The notes: a model not told the origin generated them from the letters alone. DNA of 64,000 nucleotides from Rhizomys pruinosus (GCA_009823505.1 VZQC01013859.1:1281591-1345590); one strand, 5' to 3'. Shown: positions 1 to 12,657, counted from the first letter of the stretch. Program-made: numbers and translations.

Positions 1-690
1 TCTCCTATAAGTGCACAAAAACATTCCTTTATCCGTGACTTTGCTTGATGCCTGTGTCCAACTCCATGAGCACTGGCATCATGAGATAGAAAAACAGGAT
101 GGTTTTAAGATTTGGATTGCAAGTGTTTTTTGAGACAAAAGTTTTCGTACTATCTATATCACCATACCCCTTTCCGTTTTTTAGTTATTTGAGTTTTTAT
201 TTTTGACCCATGAGTCTCACAAAAAGCAGTTGTAATTATATATGACTATAGGGGATCAAGGCACAGATTTCCATCCAAGTTCACCCAGCTGTTTTGGGTA
301 CTGAATCGTTGATTAACATGGGGAAACTTTATTTTTAAATTAAAATCACCTATAGGTGAAAGAGATTGCTACCCAGTGAACTAGTTGACACAAATTTAAG
401 AGACATTTTGTTTATGTCAATCCCAAAGTAATTAGTTATACAGGTTTTTAAAGTAAAGCTAAAGTGGACAACAGCAATTTATATCTCCAACGAGTTGCAT
501 TGCACATTTTTATCAGATACTTTTAACCAATGTTGTTTAATTGCACATATTTACTTTTACTAAGTCCTAAACACAACATGTATCCTCTGGAGACGAGTCT
601 GGGCAAAACGGAATATTGTTGACTTAACTCAGACGTCAATTAAATATGCCCAATTGAAATACAAACCCGTGTCCCTCTCCCAACCCCTAC
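1..690. other. AT-rich sequence, no recognised feature
   Basis: No coding region, RNA gene or repeat family that I can name. The sequence is AT-rich with short homopolymers. It could be an old decayed transposon or ordinary unique intergenic DNA. Confidence 0.5.
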
Positions 691-699
691 CCAGCCTTC

Positions 700-1380
700 C
701 CGAGTCCCATTTCAGTCAGTGTTCTGATAGCAATCTTTCTGTTTTTGTTCCTTTTAATATGCATCCCTCTCCACAAGAAATATTTTAATGTTTTGTAGGT
801 TGGGTTGTTGGTATGCATCCACATATGAAAAGACCATTTGTCGTTTGTTTTTTCTGGGACTGTGTTATATTCACTTATATATGGTCTTATAGCTCCATCC
901 ATTTAACCTGCAAAAGTTCAGGATGTTGTCGTCTGTATATGCTGCATAGAATTCCTTGTGTACATGTACACACATGTTTCTCTAATCTACTCATCAGGTG
1001 AGGGGCAATTTGGGTTGGATTCCAGTGTTTTTGTCATTGTGAAAAGAGCGCAATAAATATGCTGTGCATGTATCTGCGGCGTAAGATAGTCTGTGTGGTA
1101 TAATACCCAGGAGTGGTATAACTGGTCAATGGCAGGATCATTTTAGTCTTCGAAGGTTCTCCACACTGTGTTTCCATGTGGCTGCACAAGTTACATTCCC
1201 ATCAAGCATGGATGAGTGTCCCCTTTCCCCATCCACCCTCTCCAGCACTTGCAATCATTTTTTTTCTTGTCCTACCAGTCTTACTGGAGTAATTGGTATC
1301 TTAAGGTGGTTTTTAACTATGGGAAGGATTTTGTAATGTTTCCAACAGGCCAGAGTATCACCAGTTTTTAATGGCTGAGA
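700..1380 (-). mobile_element. Old L1 LINE fragment, antisense
   Basis: Read on the minus strand this follows the region of mammalian L1 near the end of ORF2 and the start of the 3' part. Landmarks on the plus strand are 'agctccatccatttaacctgc' near 891, a decayed 'acccaggagtggtataactgg' near 1106, and 'ccacactgtgtttccatgtggctgcac' near 1150. No open frame survives. It is a 5'- and 3'-truncated fossil; the assignment rests on remembered consensus. Confidence 0.65.
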
Positions 1381-1699
1381 AAGAAGAAATCTGAGCTTTG
1401 CAGTGAGTAGGATGTACAAAAGTGCCCCAGCAGAAGGATTGACTCCCTGGGCATATGGAAGGCGAAGAATGCGTCACAGATTGCATGCAGACATCAGGCC
1501 CCTCTCTGGATCCTACTGTGTAACAAACAGATTTTTAAATGAAATCCTAATGAAACTTATCTTCTAGGTGCTGCAAAGGTTTTAATACAAGAGACTTCCT
1601 TGACCCCCCCCCACCCATAGAAAAGGAAAATATGATGATGATGAAGGTAGTCTCCAGCTGAGATGAGAGCCAACTGTTTATAGAGGTATTCGATTGTAA

Positions 1700-3120
1700 A
1701 ACGGTAAAACTCCTGCCTTCTTTATATGGGCTAATTGGACACAGAACAATGGAAAAGGATTATTCTCTTTCAGAACCAAATATAATGCTAAAAAGTCTCC
1801 CTCGTAAGCTATGCACTTAAGGCAAAATATATTATACAGGACCTCTGACATCAAAAGAGGATTATTATCTACCAAGGAGATTGTTGGCCAGGCAACATCT
1901 CCTGGTAGAAGAATCCAAGCCCTCACAAAAGGTAAAGGCTCCTTGTCTCCAAACCGGGATATCTGCAGGAAAGAGAGGCGATAAGTCCTGGCTGTGGAAG
2001 ACCCTGATATAAACTATGGGAGAAGATGTATGGAGAACCGCACTTACAAGCATACGTGAGTTGGTCCTTCTGGAATACCAGAGAGTGTTTACCAAAGGCC
2101 AACTAAACCAATGAAAGCAAATATAGGTCTCCTTAGTCAAGCAAGACCACTTCGTCCAGCACCAGCTACAACCCATCTGCCTGGAAATACTGTGTGCAGC
2201 AGTGGCAGCCATATGCTCTGTATATCCCCAAATCTAATTGGCTTTGGCTCTCTCTCTCTTGGAGGAATAACCCATGGGCTGGGATACACATAGCCTAACT
2301 CCTCTAAGTGTAGGAGATGTTTATAAAACCACATGATAGACCCTGTCATACTTAACAGAAAAAATGATAATACATGGATTAACTAGCCATCCAACATCTG
2401 TGTCTAACAAAGGTAATCTACCATAAATATATAGTGCTGTTTAAACCTATATATCTCAAAAAATTTGTGAGTGCTTCATTGGGTAGACAAAAAGGCCTAT
2501 AATTATACTGTTTTAATACTATGATAATCTATTGCTTGTGCTTCATTGTAGGATTGAAAGGTTATGCCTGGACAAGCTGGCAGCCCATGAATAAAAACAG
2601 CCAGAAGTGACTAAAGACACAAGACAACAACTCCAGAGAAAAAAGTAGACGGCGTTGCATCTCATCCACCAGTGTGGCCCCTTTTCTAATCCCTAGGAGA
2701 CAATCTGCAGAGAGGAGGTGCAGTAGAATGTAATGCTGGATTGGGGTCTTGAAATGTTGAAAACTACAACAATATAGACTGGAACCTCATTTGATCGAAC
2801 TGTATTGAACATACAAGCCCCCCCTGCTGGATGTGGACCCACATGAAGCTGTGTGGGTGGGCACAACTGCTCGAAAATTGGTTTTACATGAAGGATGCTT
2901 GTACTCACAAACTATCACATATTGTTAAAAAAAAAATGAAAACAAAACAACAAAAAAAAAAAAACAGATGCAGAAAAGTTATGGCAGAATGCATGATCTG
3001 GGATGGGTAGGGGTGGTGTGGGGTGAAGGGAAGGGGATATACGCCTGAACTGAATTGGAAAATGATGTATGAAATACACAAAGCATCAATAAAAAAAATT
3101 AATTAAAAGAACAAAACAAA
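1700..3120 (+). mobile_element. LINE-like repeat copy, family A, with poly(A) end
   Basis: This 1.4-kb copy is homologous along most of its length to the reverse complement of 62690-63789. Shared blocks include a cytosine-rich stretch near 2815, 'ccaaatctaattggct' near 2228 and the 'gcagatatccc' complement near 1960. Its right end (3040-3120) has the LINE-type ending 'gtatgaaatacacaaag' followed by 'caataaa' and A-rich sequence, so I read it as plus strand and 5'-truncated. No ORF is intact. The exact family is not recognised; it may be the 3' region of a rodent L1. Confidence 0.5.
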
Positions 3121-3147
3121 AAAAAAAAAAGAAAAAGAAAAACAGGA

Positions 3148-3735
3148 TGGGAGGAAGGAACGTCTGAAGGGCCTTTCAGAAAGGCTGGAAGACATTATTA
3201 GCATATAAGAAAAACTAGTTGATAAAAAGAGAGGCGGGATGGAGAGGCCATAGACCTTAGAGACAGCCCCAAGGCTGTCACCTCCCTAGGCTAACGTAAG
3301 TTCTTACAGTCAGGACTCACAGAACCCGACCCACCCTAGACTCTAGGTAGAGATAAACTTAAGTGGAGGCTTCTTTCTGGGCCCGGAACTTACACTGGAG
3401 CCAAAAGTCATCCTCTGCATCAGAGGGAAACAGAAAAAAAAAAAGCAGTTACTCCAGACCTCTGACAGAGAGACTTCCTAATCAGAGCCTGTCAGAAAAG
3501 AAAATAAAAAGTTTTCCCTGACTCAAGAAGTTTCAGCAGACAATCTTGCAGTTGCATGGCGGGTAAGCCCCCAACCACCGCCCTGCCTTTCTGCATTATG
3601 AGCTCTCCCGCTTAAAAACCCTAACTGCCAGCCATCTTGATGCTGGTTCACTCCTTCCCAGAGAGCTAGCTCTTGCATTTTTCAGTAAAGTTTGTTCCAC
3701 CTTTGGGGGTCCCCTGCTTCCTTTTGCAGGCAGCA
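3148..3735 (+). mobile_element. Probable solo LTR (endogenous retrovirus remnant)
   Basis: The stretch has LTR-like order on the plus strand: a U3-like region, a CG-containing promoter-like zone (3555-3610), 'cttaaaaaccc' near 3610 in the TATA position, and 'cagtaaag' near 3683 in the polyadenylation position, followed by a T/G-rich segment. It lies between two LINE-like copies. I did not find a clear target-site duplication, so boundaries are approximate and class is not assigned. Confidence 0.4.
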
Positions 3736-3744
3736 ACTCCAGTC

Positions 3745-4626
3745 ACATTCACACACACTAACACTTACCAGGTGCAAAATCTGTATCGTTATTTTTACAG
3801 TCAAGTATCCCAGTCACCACTCTTCAAAGAAGTCTCTTTGCACCAGATGAAGACTACTACAGTGAACCACAACTGGTCCCACACAGAATTGCCTGAGCCT
3901 AAGCAGCACATCTGCAATGCAAATCTCCACACCTAAGGCTCAGGAAACAGAGAACAAGGGGTAGAGAAGACACTGATGAATCTTCAACTCTCACTAATGA
4001 AGGTCCCTCTCGCAACAGAGAGCCAGGAACACAAAAGGTCACAAATGGCCAAAGTGTAGAGATTAGGAGCCTACAAACTGTGGGTCCATGGATAGGATTC
4101 CTATATCAAGCTTTGTTCATCCAGGGCTCAGGGACCAATGTGGAAGAGGGGGCAGGAAGATTGTAGGTGCCAGGGAGGAGGTGCATGAGTGTATGGAAAT
4201 AGAGTCCTACAAGCTCCTGGGACTGTGCTCATACGAACCTACAGCAATCATGTCAGTATGCACAAGACCCATGCAAGCTCAAGTAGACAAAAACCCAGCA
4301 TGGAACTGGGGAAATGAACAGCAGATTCCAATTTTAGCTGAAGAAATATTGGCAACTGATTACTGTTGCATAAGGAAGAGCTGATCTTCTTAAAGTGAGG
4401 GACTCCTGATGGGCTGACTAGAGCTCAGTAGATGAACTTACACCATAGAAAATCCTGGGAAACTAACTAGACACAATAGACCTTAACAAAAACGACAGAG
4501 TGCATGATTTCCAGTCTAGGGACTTTGGGAGGGTAGCAGTGAGGAAGGGGGAATAAAGGCTATTAAGATCGATGGAGATGTTTTGTATGAAATACACAAA
4601 AATTAAATATATTTTTTTAAAAAAGG
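3745..4626 (+). mobile_element. LINE-like 3' region, family B copy
   Basis: This matches the family also seen at 42233-42975, 46180-46975, 48433-49260 and 55140-55455. Shared landmarks are 'cctaaggctcaggaaaca' near 3932, 'gaagagggggcaggaagatt' near 4142 and 'tgtatgaaatacacaaaa' at the right end (about 4587). The T/A-rich end marks the 3' terminus, so it is plus strand. It resembles the long 3' untranslated region of rodent L1s and has no surviving ORF. Confidence 0.55.
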
Positions 4627-5285
4627 GAGGCAGAAAACTACCCTTCACTTCTTCCCCTTCCTATCCCTGGCTGAGGTTGATTAGAACTGTCTGGAGTCAC
4701 TAGAGCAGTTGTAAAGATACTCTAATGTCTGTAGGTGACCCACGGCTTATCATAATGCTAAAATGCACATGCCTGGGTGGAGATTTTAGACACTAATGAC
4801 ATGCACAATATGTGGTGCTGTATGTACCACTACATGTAACAGAACATGTGAGAAAGCTTGTGGCATGCAAATGACCCCAAAATCCCACAAGATAAATATG
4901 TCTATTGAACCTTTGGATTTTGAATTTATTTTATCTGTTCTGCCCTCTTCCTCCCGTGGAAATATATCCTTTCTTGGTAAATTCTCTTGCTTCGCTTGGT
5001 ACTGTTCACATGTTACTGTCTAATTCCCTGTTCTTAGAAACAAGAACATAGAAACCCTCCACAAGTGCTTATGAACCCTAATATCCACTAATATCAACCC
5101 TGTGTGTTGTTTCTACCACAAGTATGTGCTATAACACCCAGCACACAAGTACTCAACTAATTTCCATAAACCAAATAAGTAAGCTTTTCTGGACAAGTTT
5201 GCCAATATCTCAATTTTATAGATATATTATCTCATTGTTGAATAAAAGAACAGTAGCACAAACTCATTTAGCATGTAAGAAAATG
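4627..5285. other. Unassigned AT-rich sequence
   Basis: No coding or RNA gene and no repeat I can name. Short open frames here have no recognisable motif. Confidence 0.4.
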
Positions 5286-5287
5286 CT

Positions 5288-5762
5288 CAGGGCAAGAGAG
5301 ATGGCTCCATGGCTGCAAGCACTGGGACACTCTTTTTTTTAATTAATTTTATTTATTTCTGTATGTGTATGAATGTACTGTCTGCATGCAAGTCTGTGTA
5401 CCCATGTTGTGCAATGCCGTAGAGGTCAGAAGAGGGTGTCGGATTCCCCTGGAACTGGAGTTCTCCTGGAATTGGAGTTTCAGACGGTTCTCGGCCGCCA
5501 TGTGGGTGCTGGGGATCGAACCCAGGTCCTCTGCAAGAGCGGTCAGTGCTCTTAACTGCTAGGCCATCTCTCCAGCACTCTTGCAGAGGACTCAGCTTTG
5601 ATTCCCAGCACCCACATGGCACCTAACAACAATCAAAAACTGCAGTTCCAGGGAAATATGACACCTCTGTTGACCTTCTGAGCATTGCACAACACGGGTG
5701 CACTAACACACATGCAGGCAATACACTCATATGCATAAAAATAAAAAATAAAGTTTTAAAAG
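5288..5762 (+). mobile_element. Old B2 SINE, split by a younger B2
   Basis: The tRNA-like head ('gcaagagagatggctc') is at 5292, the body resumes at 5583 with 'gcagaggactcagc', and the tail ends with 'gcataaaaataaaaaataaag' near 5733. The element is interrupted at 5335-5575 by an antisense B2. It is much more diverged than the inserted copy, as expected for the older host element. Confidence 0.8.
5335..5575 (-). mobile_element. Young B2 SINE, antisense, nested in an older B2
   Basis: A T-rich end at left and 'ccatctctccagc' at right show minus orientation. It carries the 17-bp internal duplication seen in the young B2 copies of this window and keeps several CpG sites, including the B box 'gggatcgaaccc'. 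A 7-bp direct repeat CACTCTT (5328-5334 and 5576-5582) is a plausible target-site duplication. Confidence 0.85.
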
Positions 5763-5878
5763 GAAAATGCAAGCATTCAAGTTCTTTGAGTTAGTTTCAT
5801 TCTATCTTTTTAACTATTTGAACATTTTTTAAATTACTTTCTATTAGTTTGCCTTGTTCTAATTTAAAAACAACAACC

Positions 5879-6258
5879 AGGATTTGAAGAGATAGTGCAG
5901 TTAGAAAAGGGCTTGCCAAACAAGCATGAAAACCTGAGTTTAATAACAAGCACTAACATTTAAAAAGCCAGATGTGGTGTGCATATGTAAACTCAAAGCT
6001 GGGAGAGAGACGCAAGTAAATCCCTGCCCTTCCTGGCCAGCCAGCCTAGTAAACTTGGTAAATTTTAAACCAATCAGAGATTTTGTCTCAAGAAAACAAG
6101 GTAGACTGTGAAGAATGGCCCAAAGTTGACTTCTGGCCTTCAAACTCATGTGCACACTTGTGCATAATCACCCACACATACATATGTACCCGCACATAAA
6201 GGCTTGCATATACACACACTATACAAGTAAGTTAATAGATAAATAAAAGCTATTAGAA
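5879..6258 (+). mobile_element. B3/B3A SINE, sense
   Basis: A decayed B2-like tRNA head ('gaagagatagtgcagttag') is followed by the B3A-type body 'gccagatgtggtgtgcat' and 'ctggccagccagcctag', then 'ttgacttctggccttcaaac', a CA-rich run and an A-rich tail near 6240. This order is that of rodent B3A. Confidence 0.7.
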
Positions 6259-6358
6259 AGTTGGCACCTCATACACTAGGTTTTTTTTTCAGTATAAATT
6301 ATGACTAAGTTCTTTCAAAAGAGCATTTCCTTAATACCTATGTGAATAGTGAGTTCTA

Positions 6359-6630
6359 GGGGCTGGAGAGATGGCCTAGCAGTTAAGAGCGCCGACCGCT
6401 CTTGCAGATGACCCAGGCTCGATCCCCAGCATCCACATGGCAGCTGTGAACTGTCTGAAACTCCAATTCCAGGAGAACTCCAGTTCCAGGGGAATCGGAG
6501 ACCCTCTTCTGACCTCCACGGCATTGCACGACATGGGTGCACAGACCTACATGCAGACAGTGCGTTCATACACATAGAGAAAAATAAAAAAATAATAAAT
6601 AAATAATAAATAAATAAATAAATATTTAGA
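6359..6630 (+). mobile_element. Young B2 SINE, sense
   Basis: The full head 'ggggctggagagatggcc' is present, with A- and B-box regions, the 17-bp internal duplication near 6463-6496, and an (A)nT tail of AAAT/AAT units ending near 6630. Only slightly diverged. These are Pol III-transcribed elements moved by L1 machinery. Confidence 0.88.
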
Positions 6631-6634
6631 AGGC

Positions 6635-7370
6635 AGTTTAACAATATGACAATTTAGCCAGATAACAAGAGTAGGTTTCCCCCAGGACCTATGACATCCT
6701 TAACCATAAATGTTTCATAGGATCAGGTTTCAAATCCAATTAGAAAAGAGTTGGTTATTCCCATTACACTCATGCCACTATTTTGCTAGTGACCACATTT
6801 TACAAGGTAGGTCAGTATGGTAGCATGAAGGATTGAATGCTGGAGAAAATAACTGATATTCTTTCCTCCCCCATCAGTCTACATAGTACCTACCAAAACT
6901 ATGAAAGCTTGCTAGTAGGTTTCCCAGTAAGTTTGAAATTGATTTCTTTATGGCCTGTAGTGAAAGTGGGTGGTAGCAACAGGTCATAGTGGCTAGCCCA
7001 TTATTCTTCAGTACTTATTTATTGTACATCCCAACTTTTCTTCTGCCAAATGAAAGCATAAGTTCCAAGAATACACAGTATTTTGTTCTGTTGTCTGCTG
7101 TGTCCTAACCACACTTTAGGTTCTTAATTAAGTAAATAAAATAAAGGCTATTGATTGAAGCATGGAGACAATATCTTGACGATTAAACTCTTGTGTAATA
7201 AAGACATAATGGGTTAAATAAAGTCTTCTACAAAGATTGATCAAGTTTTGACCTCCAATAATTGCAACTGTAGCCCTGTTTAGATATGTCTTTGAATTGG
7301 GGATTTAATAATTAGATAACTCTATATTTAAGAAGGGCAGTAAATTCAGTGACTGATACTCTGTGGGCTA
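6635..7370. other. Unassigned AT-rich sequence
   Basis: No gene or named repeat found. Short AT-rich runs only. Confidence 0.4.
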
Positions 7371-7371
7371 G

Positions 7372-7720
7372 TTAGCTTTGCAGATCCTTCTTCTGGGCAA
7401 CCAGCCCCTGTGACCCTCCGACCTTCCTTGTGGCAGTTGTGTGTGGCAGTTGTGCTTGGCAGTAGCAGCAGCCCAAATCGCAATGAGGCAGGGAGCGGGA
7501 GAAAGCAGAGAAGGTCCTTGGGGTGTCTTGGTGAATCCCATAGATCAAAGAAGACCTAGGAGCAAGCATCCGGGGATCAAGCCCCTTCTATTGCAAGAAG
7601 CTTGGGGACTTATATAGCAGATTTGGCAGGCTTTTGACAAGGATGTGGGTGGGATAGAGGAAAGTCTATACGCACTTTGCAATAGCTAAGTTTTATGACA
7701 GATGCACCATTTGTCTCTGA
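7372..7720 (-). mobile_element. Possible antisense LTR remnant
   Basis: Read on the minus strand, a TATA-like 'gctatataagtcc' (complement of about 7606-7618) is followed by a 'gcaatagaagg' segment in a polyadenylation-like position and a GC-richer trailing region. This is the usual promoter-to-R/U5 order, and GC content is above its surroundings. No terminal TG/CA with duplication could be fixed, and a unique promoter-like sequence is an alternative. Confidence 0.3.
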
Positions 7721-7849
7721 AGACTAAAGTGTGCGTGCCTTAGGAAAGAGAAGCTTAGGAAGCAACACTTGGGTTGGGGGGGCGGGTGTTCAGGTACCTA
7801 ATGGCCAGTATGGGGTGGTTTCAACTCCTTCCAACCTTCTAGGCTATCA

Positions 7850-8215
7850 GGGTAAGAAGACAGCCCACTTACACCTCAGCCATCATGGAATCATTAGGCC
7901 CCACAATACTCATATAAAGAGTCTGGAAACACAGGGACAGCTAGCAGAAGGTCATATAAAGATGGAGGTGGAAACTGTAGTCCTGCCATCTAAAGATCAA
8001 GTCAGGCCAAGAATTATTAAAGCCTCCAGAAGCAGTGTGAAAGCCATAGATGAGAGTCTCCTGCAAAGTCTTCAGCACAAGCTTACCCTGCCAACAATTT
8101 GACCTTGCAATTCTGGCCTCCAGAATTAGGAGAGAATAAATCTCCATTATTTGAAGCCTCCAAGTTTGGGATAATTTGATGAACTGTCCCAAGGAAACTA
8201 ATATAAGCACAACTG
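7850..8215 (+). mobile_element. Possible MaLR/MLT-type LTR 3' end
   Basis: The segment 'ttctggcctccagaattagg' (8112) followed by 'gagaataaatctcc' and 'aaggaaactaatata' (about 8191) resembles the 3' end of old mammalian MaLR/MLT-like LTRs. Divergence is high, so this is a low-confidence family call. Confidence 0.35.
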
Positions 8216-8424
8216 ACTTCATTATTAGTTAATTTATTTTTTCTTATAGTTGAAGTAAAGAAAAGAAAGGCAAGGATCTTACCAGGCTTTTTCTATTAAT
8301 GTGTAACTGGAAGAGTTCGTATCAGAAGCTTCCATTGGTAACATTTAGACAATAGTAAAATCTCATGACTCGGAAAGTAGTAGCTTGGGTAAGATAACAG
8401 CCTAGTGAGTGGGTGGGAGGGTAA

Positions 8425-8605
8425 TGATGCATTCAAATCCTGTCCACCATTTATTAGCTGTGGAACGTGAACAAGGTATTTGAGCTCTTTGACTGAAAAA
8501 TGAAGATAGGCACAATACCTACCTCCTTAAGGGAAGAATGCAACTAAAATACTTCAGCTGTGCTTGAAACACAGTGCTCAGAACGTGCTATGCTCATTCA
8601 TGAGC
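8425..8605 (+). mobile_element. MIR SINE, ancient
   Basis: The MIR core is recognisable: 'ttattagctgtggaacgtg' (8452), a decayed 'aaggtatttgagctc', 'aaaatgaagatagg' (8497), 'cctacctcc' (8519), and 'cacagtgctcagaacgtgctatg' (8571). The order matches a mammalian-wide interspersed repeat on the plus strand. Confidence 0.75.
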
Positions 8606-8934
8606 TTAATCATGGCGTAGAAGATGACAAAGTCATGCAAATAGATCATGGGATTAATATGGGTTGGAAAGAGCATGAAGGGTACACTGAGAAATATGTT
8701 CCCAATTTTAAAAGCTTTCCAAATTGAAACCACAGGCTTTTAAATCCTGTCGCTTAGGATCTTTTCCTTTTCTCCCCCTCTCATTCTCTCTCTAGCACAA
8801 TTTTCTGCCTCAAGAGAAGTACTTTTATTCAGTTCTCCCCTTCATCGTATAATGTTCTTGGGGGAAAGAAAGAATGAGAGCAAGGAAAGTGTAGAAACCA
8901 CAGTCTTCATCTTCCATCATTGCTCATGGTGGAG

Positions 8935-9135
8935 GACAGGAAGAGAGTTTCAGAGCTTTAAGGCACATTTGAAACCATCTGGTTCAGCTCCGTTGTTTAC
9001 AGATGTCCAGAGTTTATGAAACTTGGCCAAGATTACTAGGCTTTGTGAGGGCAAAGAGTTGGAGATCTCATTAATTCCTATATACTTATATGTTCCCTGG
9101 GTCTGGCATAAAACAGATAAACAAATGAATGATTG
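8935..9135 (+). mobile_element. Ancient L2/MIR-type relic
   Basis: 'cagatgtccagagtttatgaaacttggcc' resembles the 'cagatgaggaaactgaggc' module of old mammalian repeats. 'gtgagggcaaagagttgg' through 'gtctggcataaa...aaatgaatga' (9045-9133) follows the 3' end of L2. Diverged, so this could be two adjoining relics. Confidence 0.5.
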
Positions 9136-10435
9136 ACAAGTTAGCTAATTCCATCACTCTGGTAGTACATTAGTTCCACATCCCATTATGAGAGAGAACA
9201 AAATGTGTAGTGTACAGTGAAAGAAAAACACAATGACTTATATTTATATAAACCTAAAATATGTAGTTTTGGCTATTTTATGTTGAAACAATGAGCTTTG
9301 GTTTTATTGAAAATGAATACTATCATGCCAGAATCTACGTGAGCAATAAAGATGAGTTTACAGACATAAAGACATTTAGGGTAACAAATACACTTCTTTT
9401 CTTTTTTATTCCTTAAGATTTCTGTCAAGGAAGTTTTATTGGGATATCTTCTATTTCCAGAAATGGCAGAGATGATTTTCGTTCCATCTGTAAGACATAT
9501 GTAACCATATTAGTATGTCTTCCTCTCCTCTCCCCCCATCTTCCTTTCTCCTACATCCCTTCTCTCTTTTCCTTGTCCTTTCTGAGAGAACCAGCCTGTC
9601 TTCAGATCACAGAAAATCAATTTGAGAGGCTGAAGAGAGAGGGAAAAGGCAGGAGAGTTTTCTAAGATGAGGAGAATCAGCATTTTTGCTTTTTTTCTTT
9701 CCGTGTAACTGGTGCGTGGTGACCGAGACCTGACTAGCACTGGCTGCTCTGCTTTTACACAATTTTTACATTATTCTTCACTGGCTACAAACATCACTTG
9801 CAGAGCTGTTTATCATCAGGCATTTAACAGCCATTAAAGCAGCTCTGGTTCTCAACCCTTCAAAGAGGCATCAAGGGAAATCTTACTATATTAAATTTTA
9901 AATTCAAGAATCTGTTCTTTGTCACTCTATCCAGAATTTGTCTCACTATAAAATCACTTTAGACTCAAAAATCAATTTTAAGTGTCTTATAAATGAAGTC
10001 CTTAATAATGCATAAATATCTCAAAATATTTAAAAAGGACTTTGAATTTGTGTATTATAAAGAAATGAGAAGCCTTAAGGTGATGGATGTTATAATTTCT
10101 GAGTTGATTTCTCTCTAACATATAAATGAATCACATCATATACTTTATAAATATATATCAATTTAAAATTTCTAAATAAACATTTTTTAAATGATTTTCC
10201 CTTAAAATTCATCCAAATTAAACGTTTCTCTCTGAATGTTTGATATTTAACTTATTGCAGAAGTAAAAACGAATGACCCTTGAACCAGTGATGTGTTACA
10301 TGCAGAGTTTAGCACCATAACTGGTCAAAATGTGCCCATAAAAATGCAGCAAAGGATTACGAGAAAAGCTTTGCAGAACTGAGGATATTTTCATTGTATC
10401 AGAACTATGTTATGGCCCCCAGTATTTGCCACACT
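9136..10435. other. AT-rich non-coding sequence
   Basis: No gene signal. A pyrimidine-rich stretch lies at 9518-9580. The rest is AT-rich, with no repeat I can name. Confidence 0.4.
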
Positions 10436-10439
10436 GACA

Positions 10440-10582
10440 TGAAGAATTTTCCTCAGCCAGGCTTGGCATGTGCTAAGTAAACCTGGTGCTCATGTACTCA
10501 TAAGGCTCAGGGAGGATGCTAAAGGTCAACCTAGGTTTCAAGGTGAATTCCAGGACATGCTGGTGAGACACTATATTATAGA
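10440..10582 (+). mobile_element. Old B1-like monomer
   Basis: 'agccaggcttggcatgtgc' and 'ttcaaggtgaattccagga' with 'ggtgagacactat' follow the B1 order with heavy decay. It lies immediately before a better preserved B1 in the same orientation. Confidence 0.5.
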
Positions 10583-10585
10583 ATA

Positions 10586-10736
10586 AGCGTGGTGGCACAC
10601 AGCTTTAATCCTAGCACTTGGGAGGCAGAAGCAGGCGACTCTTTGGGAGTTCAAGGCCAGCCCGTTCTACAGAGTGAGCTCCAGGACAGCTGGGGCTACA
10701 GGGAGACCCTGTCTTGAAAAGACCAAAAAAAAAAAT
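10586..10736 (+). mobile_element. B1 SINE, sense
   Basis: 'agcgtggtggcacacagc', 'aatcctagcacttgggagg', 'ttcaaggccagcc' and 'gagaccctgtctt' followed by an A tail give a near full-length B1 on the plus strand. B1 derives from 7SL RNA. Confidence 0.9.
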
Positions 10737-12599
10737 GCTAAAGGAAAAGGATTATGTATTTTATTTACTAAGATTATGTCTTTATATCTAGAAATGGTGT
10801 GGCTTAAAAGAACTATGGGAGGTAAGAACTGAAGTCCTCATCTCCTCAGACTTTTCCTTCTTTTATCTGGAAAACTGAAAATTTGGAGATTATTCCTAAA
10901 GTTCTTCCAAACTTTAAAAGTTTGCTGAAATGCTGGTTTTCCCCTAAGACTCCTGAATTCTAAAAAATCAAGCATAGGAGTTATATGTTAGCATCCTAAA
11001 CCAGATTATTTTAAAAACAACCCTCTTAACTGGTCAGTATCATATAAGTCAGAATGCATAATTGGGCATATCTGTATTCATATGCAAATTTGAAATATAA
11101 GCTGCTGACTGACGTGAAAGCCAGCATTCTACATGGAATTCCATTTGCTTTACTAACTAAAGCTTCTATATCCTACAAAGATAACCACCAATGTGGAGAT
11201 AAAAAGAAGAGAGGACAAAGAAGCTCAAGAAAAGAAAATACTTCAAAACCAGAGCAACTGTGGGTCTCAACATAAACAATTGCTGAAACTAAATCACAGA
11301 TTGCAAAAAAAGAAAGCCATGGAATAAATATTTGCTCCCCAAAATGTCATCTGTGAAATTTGACTAATTTGATCAATATTTTAGAAGCTGAAAAAAATGT
11401 TCCTCTGAGGAAACAACTTTTTCCTTACCTCCCAAATTAAAGCAGAACTATATGAATGGAAGACTTGGCTGTATATATCTGTAGATTTAAAAACAATTTT
11501 TTGCAAGTGACAAGAGAGGCAAAAGCGTTCCAGCTGGTTGACGAATACAATTTGGGGCAGAACTGTGCCTCAGGACCACAGCAGGTCAGGAAACGTGGCT
11601 GGTTGCTCATTTTTGCTGTATGTTTTCCAGCAATGTACTTAAAACATAACCTTTATGTGGCTGCAGTTTCCCCCAACTGTTTTCATAGCTCATAAAATGC
11701 TTAGGAAGTGTTTATAAAAATTGCTCAAAGAAATTGAGCCACAAAGAACATGAACTTCATGGTTCTCCATGGTCCAGCTTTAATTTAGTTTTCAAGGAAG
11801 GAATTTTTTCATTGTAAATGTAATGGTAACATCTGTATTTCAGGTTCTCTTGGAAGAGCCAGTTGAAACGCAATTCTGCCCAATGTGTATTATTTGGCCA
11901 TCACTCTGAAATATGTGATGCTCCAATTACTGTTCTCATGAAATCCTACACAAAAATGAATTCTCCCTTTCCCACTAACATCGCCCTCCTTCTGTTGGTC
12001 ATTTACAGTTATCTGACCATGGTAGAGAGGCATTATGTCATCCATCATAAAAACATCTGCAAAGAATCCTCTTAGCATCCACTGCATGACCTGTCGAAAT
12101 CAAAATGGACTCTTAGATTTGACATCCACTGCTCACAACTGACCTTCAGCTTTCTAAAAGAAAAATGAATGTATCCCCATATCAGCTAAGATGTACACAG
12201 CCAAAGAAATGTCCCAAATAAGATCTCAGTTCATAGTTCTCTAGGGAATCACTAAAAGGAGGAAGAGTAACCAGTGTAAGTGTCAGATTGCCTTTCCTAT
12301 TTGGTCTTGGTGTTTTACAGGATAAAGGATGGAAGTGACCAATTTGAATTTAATTGAATGTATAATTTCAATCTGGAAAGCTTGTTTGAAGCACTCTCTT
12401 TTAGTATTACACTGAGTTTCATGTAATATAACTGTCAACAGTGCAGCCTATTAATTACACAACATACTAGTTCTGTCTAGGTGTGAGTCCATTCACTCAA
12501 ACTCTGCAGTGGAAGATGTCAGATCAGTTCTAACAGCCAGTTCATCCTTTAAGACCATGCCCATCCAAAAAATCCACAGGGAATTTACAATCTCATCCT

Positions 12600-12657
12600 T
12601 CTCTTTCAATAATTTATTTTATTAACTATACATATAATATATATCATATATTAACCA

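Noticed and set aside
6359..6440. tRNA-like A and B boxes in B2 heads as tRNA genes
   Set aside because: These are SINE promoters; the sequences do not fold into a cloverleaf with a proper anticodon arm.
7372..7720. TATA-like and GC-richer region as a cellular promoter
   Set aside because: The order of signals fits an antisense LTR better and no transcript or exon lies nearby; kept only as a weak LTR candidate.
10516..10745. 'atgctaaagg' on both sides of 10526-10735 as a target-site duplication for a B1 dimer
   Set aside because: The left copy lies inside the older B1-like monomer and only 10 bases match, so it may be coincidence.
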